Shown: positions 18,501 to 21,046 of the stretch, piece by piece
Numbering within the stretch: the first letter of the stretch is position 1
Layout: every line of letters begins with the position of its first letter
Assembly: GCF_025602895.1 (NCBI RefSeq)
Contig: NW_026516576.1
Location: 1-21,046 of the forward strand
Origin: Polychytrium aggregatum
Lineage: Eukaryota; Chytridiomycota; Chytridiomycetes; Polychytriales
Length of the DNA stretch: 21,046 nucleotides
Reading direction: 5' to 3'
The notes under the pieces: model-generated
What the model saw: only the letters and a program-made list of their open reading frames with translations
Told to the model about the DNA's origin: nothing
Database searches by the model: none
Program-made: the position numbers and the translations under genes

Positions 18501-19572
18501 CTCGACGGTTGGCACCTTGGAGAGTGGGCGGCCGCTCTGGGCGTGGAACTTTTGCAGCCGATCGAGGTACATGACGATGGAGCGGCTCTGGCCCTCGGTC
18601 AGGCTGAGGTTTTGGATCCTCGGCTGGACAAAGAAGGTCTGGTTGGGGAACGACAACCCGGAGAGGGCCGTGCGCCACCGCAGATAAGCAAGTAAAGGCA
18701 GGTCGGGCAGTCAGCTATGGGATCGCATTACGAACATGGTTGGCGAGCAATCCAGGTCAAAGGGATAATAGCAAGGGGGAGATACAAATCTATGAGGGAA
18801 ATGTATATCCACACGGAAATGCAGATCCATACGGAAATGCACATCCACACGAAAGTGCAGGTCCATATGGAGGGATACTAAGATCAGCACTGTGGATCGA
18901 CGGGGGAGCAGCGATCACAGCAGCCAGATCAAGGATGCTGAAGCTCGGTCGCTGAAAGCAGGCTCGGATACAGGGAAGGAGTACGGGTCACGGCTGATCA
19001 TCGAGTTGGCTCCACGTCTGCCAATCGCCCCATCCAGAGCAGAGTCCAGATATCCGGGAGGTCGCCCCCTATCAATCGGCGATGGATCCGTGTGTTCCCA
19101 AGAGGAGTGGTCGGGGTAGGGGAGGGGCCGACGAGAAAGGGAGCGGCTGTGAAGGCTCGACACGGAGTTTGGTGATGGGCAGCGTCCCGGCGCACTGATC
19201 AGCACCGCCGATAGGAGGAGGAGGTTGTGGTGGAGGGAGAACAGGAAGGGGCAGGACTTGCCTTGGTGTCGAGGGCAAAAGGCGGGGCCCAACCCTTGGG
19301 AGGGACAATCTTGCAGATGCCATAGCGCTCGGCATGCGACGGATGGATTCGATGTAACTCAGAGAGTTCTGGAACTGCTCGTGGGTCGGGTAGAAGGTGG
19401 GAGCGGTCTCGATGTCAAAGAGACGACGACGACGCTGGTCGGGGGTGTGGCCTGGGGCAAGGAACTGAGGACGCAGGTCGGCAAGATCGACCGGGGGCCC
19501 AGGGAGTCGCTCCGGACCAGGCGAGGCTGGCCGGGAAGACGAACGGGTGCGACCAGGGGAGTGAAAGTGCAT
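12590..19572 (-). CDS. KDM5/JARID1-type H3K4 demethylase, ten exons, one frame break
   Basis: Nuclear Fe(II)/2-oxoglutarate enzyme that removes methyl groups from histone H3 lysine 4. Exons (minus strand): 19572-19262, 18638-18438, 18179-17918, 17519-17455, 17282-16879, 16629-16012, 15894-15678, 15437-14163, 14002-13301, 13183-12590; all junction phases agree. The product is about 1,549 residues (family about 1,500-1,700). Domains: JmjN about 52-104 (APTFYPTHEQF; ERYGICKIVPPKGW), ARID about 105-225 split by an intron, PHD1 282-326 (CEIC--LLCDEC-FHMSC-WYCPKC), JmjC about 415-600 with iron ligands H473, E475 (WHTEDH) and H561 (AYHGGFN), C5HC2 zinc finger about 660-700, PLU-1 helical domain about 705-1090, PHD2 1108-1150 (CICRGHD--CRICEEYYHLKC), an Arg/Asp/Glu-rich linker, and a Gln/His-rich tail. 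No PHD3 is seen. One base appears missing near 19343, breaking JmjN; elsewhere the gene is sound, so a sequencing indel is as likely as a mutation. Confidence 0.9.
12815..12900 (-). repeat. Microsatellite encoding a Gln/His tract
   Basis: An imperfect trinucleotide/hexanucleotide array (plus strand GGTGTTGGTGCTGGT-like) within the last KDM5 exon. On the minus strand it encodes alternating Gln and His residues, preceded by a short poly-Gln. Such arrays are length-unstable and the tract is probably disordered. Confidence 0.85.
13184..13300 (-). repeat. CAGA/CAGG microsatellite in last KDM5 intron
   Basis: The 117-nt intron (donor GTGAGC, branch CTGAC, acceptor CCAG on the minus strand) is largely a tetranucleotide array on the plus strand, units CAGA and CAGG, at about 13233-13276. 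Splicing across it joins the Arg/Asp-rich linker to the DKRPKPHEG exon in frame. Confidence 0.75.
17317..17352. repeat. 18-bp exact tandem duplication in KDM5 intron 4
   Basis: Two adjacent copies of an 18-bp unit (GCCGGACCACACATCGTC) lie at 17317-17334 and 17335-17352. They separate a CTAAC branch-like motif (minus strand, near 17361-17367) from the acceptor at about 17283 or 17286. The intron spans 17454-17283. Confidence 0.85.
18639..19261 (-). other. KDM5 intron 1 (623 nt, GC-AG)
   Basis: The donor reads AAG then GCAAGT, the usual form of a GC-type donor; the acceptor is CCAACCAG. Splicing joins FALDTK of JmjN to TFFVQPRIQ before ARID, as in KDM5 relatives, at a codon boundary. It is the longest intron in the gene and carries an 18-bp minisatellite at 18797-18868. 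No other gene is recognised inside it. Confidence 0.75.
18797..18868 (+). repeat. 18-bp minisatellite inside KDM5 intron 1
   Basis: Four imperfect 18-bp units, of the type GGAAATGCAGATCCATAC, start at 18797, 18815, 18833 and 18851, with a partial fifth. The plus strand reads through as six-residue units (GN-x-x-P-H/Y) within a 71-codon open frame, but I see no other sign of coding. Confidence 0.8.
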
Positions 19573-19950
19573 GGTCGGGAGGGTGCCAGGGCAGCCAGGG
19601 GCAAGGAAGGAAGGGATTGATGGAAGAGGGGATGAATGGATGCGATGGAGGGGATGGATGCGGGGAGGGGTGATCCCAGGAGCGTTGTTGGCAAAGCGGT
19701 TACGAAGAGTCGGAGCGACCCAGAGGATTGATGCGATGGTAGATGGAGGGGGTGGGTGTGATGATGGAAGGGATGGATACGATGATGGAAAAGTGCAGCC
19801 CAGGGTTGCCAGGGAAATGGATGGCTGGATAGGAGGGTCAGAGGCGCCAGAGGACCAAGGAGGGCGGGGGTGATGGAAGCGCTGTATGTGAGTGGACAGA
19901 AACGCTCCTGACGATCAGGCGCGGCATTGTCGCAATGGCGAATCGGTGGC

Positions 19951-20040
19951 TTTGATGGAGGGGCGTTTGTGTCTGATGGGGGGGGGCGTTGTGTCTGATG
20001 GGGGGGGCGTTGTGTCTGATGGTGCCTCTGATGGGCGGGG
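19951..20040. repeat. G-run tandem array
   Basis: Three units of about 21-22 bp, each GCGTTGTGTCTGATGG followed by a run of seven or eight G, plus a shorter fourth variant. The closely spaced G runs could form a G-quadruplex. Confidence 0.8.
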
Positions 20041-20129
20041 CGGTATTGGCGAACGTGCCGGACACAGGGCCGCACTGTTGATACAATGCTGTGGTGGTTG
20101 TGGTGTTGGAGAGGTGTGATGTTAGAGTG

Positions 20130-20242
20130 CGGCAATGGTGTGGTGCTGCAATGGTGTGGTGCTGCAATGTTGTGATGCTGCAATGGTGTAATGATGTAAT
20201 GGTGTAATGATGTAATGAAGTAATGATGTAATGGTGTAATGC
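20130..20242. repeat. TAATG/TGCAATG short tandem array
   Basis: Two related blocks: CTGCAATGGTGTGGTG-type units (about 20130-20185), then GTGTAATGATGTAATG-type units (about 20180-20242). Both are expansions of ATGGTG/ATGATG-like words. Confidence 0.8.
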
Positions 20243-20695
20243 TCTGTCGCTGGGATTGTGACTTGTCGTATTGTTGAGATGATGCATCGTTGGTATCCGA
20301 TGCTCCATCCCCGGTGCAATCGCGACGACATTCCGAACTGCCCCTGCCGATCCAATCCGTCTGCCCGCGCTGCTCCGATTCGCCCGAGGCATCAGCCGCC
20401 ATGCGATGCAGTCGTTCTGGCGTGTGCTCGGCCGGCGGGAGAGCAGGTTTTTGGCGATCGAGATCATGAACACATTCAACCACATCGCACAGCAATCCAT
20501 CGACCACATGCACACCCACCCATCCCGATTTTCCGCGATCCGCGCTCTTTGCCAAGCCGACCAGCGCACAGGATCCACCCTTCCAGTTTTGCCATCTGGT
20601 CCCACTGTCGCTGTCGATCAACCAACAGGCTATTCGGTTCCCCAGCAGGTCCGTCATCTTGGGAAACGGCCACCGTATTTGAGCCTGCACCTTCC

Positions 20696-20740
20696 CCCTG
20701 GCCCTCTGCCTTCTCTTCGCCCTGGCCCTCTGCCTTCTCC
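20696..20740 (+). repeat. 24-bp C/T-rich direct repeat before the P450 start
   Basis: The unit CCCTGGCCCTCTGCCTTCTC plus TTCG occurs at 20696-20719 and again, nearly complete, at 20720-20740, ending about 17 bp before the ATG. It lies in the pyrimidine-rich initiator/5' UTR zone. Confidence 0.8.
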
Positions 20741-20756
20741 CACTCATCCCGTCACC

Positions 20757-21046
20757 ATGCCGCTGTTCAGCCTCGACCTGAGCCTCGCCAGCATCGACCC
20801 TTCCGCCTGGAGAGTGGCCGTTCCCCTCGCCATCGCCGGAGCAAGCACCTACTTCCTCTTTGCTCACTATTATGCCGAGAGCCACATCCCAGGCTCCTAC
20901 GGCTTTCCCGTCGTTGGCGAAACCCTGGACTTTATCTGGAACCCTCGCCAGTTCGTCGAGAAGCGCCTGAAGCGCTACGGCCCGACCTTCAAGACTTCGA
21001 TCTTTGGCAACAAGGTTCTCTTCCTCACCACGGATGAGGGTTGTCG
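20757..21046 (+). CDS. Cytochrome P450, N-terminal part (runs off the window)
   Basis: The ATG at 20757 has a good context (GTCACCATGC). The first ~96 residues are present: a short lumenal N-terminus, a hydrophobic anchor (about residues 19-37, VAVPLAIAGASTYFLF), and then the proline hinge IPGSYGFPVVGETLDFI. The P-G-x-x-G-x-P-x-x-G-E pattern is the classical start of a microsomal P450 catalytic domain. It is followed by RQFVEKRLKRYGPTFKTSIF (helix A and strand beta-1) and GNKVLFLTTDEG. The style of the PGSYGFPVVGET segment resembles CYP26/CYP85-clan enzymes, but the heme-binding Cys region is outside the window, so neither substrate nor family can be assigned. It is transcribed divergently from KDM5. 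The frame is open to the last base. Confidence 0.82.
   Translation, partial: MPLFSLDLSLASIDPSAWRVAVPLAIAGASTYFLFAHYYAESHIPGSYGFPVVGETLDFIWNPRQFVEKRLKRYGPTFKTSIFGNKVLFLTTDEGC

Larger units (their letters stand above)
19573..20756. promoter_or_regulatory. Divergent promoter region between KDM5 and P450 genes
   Basis: About 1.2 kb with no supported gene; long open frames crossing it on both strands are low-complexity shadows. From left to right it holds GATGGA-rich purine DNA (about 19620-19800), a G-run array (19951-20040), a TAATG-type array (20130-20242), ordinary mixed sequence, and a C/T-rich core just before the P450 start. It should carry the promoters of both genes. Confidence 0.5.

Noticed and set aside
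19359..20885. 508-codon minus-strand frame
   Set aside because: It is built from the His/Pro/Thr-rich translation of the intergenic arrays and overlaps both the P450 start and the KDM5 first exon in another frame.
20258..21037. 259-codon plus-strand frame overlapping the P450
   Set aside because: It is Arg/Pro/His-rich and in a different frame from the clear P450 N-terminus.
1..21046. tRNA, rRNA genes or CRISPR arrays
   Set aside because: No cloverleaf-like, rRNA-like or regularly spaced repeat/spacer pattern was recognised on reading; no search tool was available to exclude them fully.

Overview
The window looks like nuclear DNA from an early-diverging (chytrid-type) fungus. Evidence: short GT-AG introns with CTAAC- or CTGAC-type branch sites and one GC-AG intron, pyrimidine-rich DNA just before start codons, a KDM5-type histone demethylase of animal/fungal architecture, a microsomal P450, a non-LTR retrotransposon remnant, and IS607-like recombinase debris. 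The species cannot be named from the sequence alone.

Left half (1-10400), accessory region. A gene for a Sel1-repeat protein is present twice, as inward-facing arms of a 1,852-bp inverted repeat (262-2113 on + and 8085-9936 on -). The arms differ at 4 positions, all in the last ~80 bp of the gene. Both copies carry the same two reading-frame breaks. Between them (5,971 bp) lie a 5'-truncated, decayed LINE fragment (about 2545-3290), a small unrecognised two-helix membrane protein gene (3782-4336), and an intact two-exon gene for a 983-residue TIR / NB-ARC / TPR protein (4573-7597), which has the architecture of an NLR (STAND) receptor. DNA just inside the two arms is homologous but clearly diverged. 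The duplication therefore seems old, with the arms recently homogenised by gene conversion or re-duplicated. A broken IS607-type serine recombinase (about 10008-10378) lies 70 bp outside the right arm.

Right half (10858-21046), conserved housekeeping genes. On the minus strand are a complete phytanoyl-CoA-dioxygenase-family gene (10858-11913) and a ten-exon KDM5/JARID1 H3K4 demethylase gene (12590-19572). The latter encodes about 1,549 residues in the order JmjN, ARID, PHD1, JmjC, C5HC2, PLU-1, PHD2, Gln/His tail, and has a single-base frame break inside JmjN. A repeat-rich ~1.2-kb region separates it from a divergent cytochrome P450 gene (from 20757) that runs off the window.

The main point of interest is the left half: a TIR-NLR with near-identical TPR units, enclosed by near-identical inverted Sel1 genes that could recombine to invert it. 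A functional link between the Sel1 genes and the NLR is inference only.
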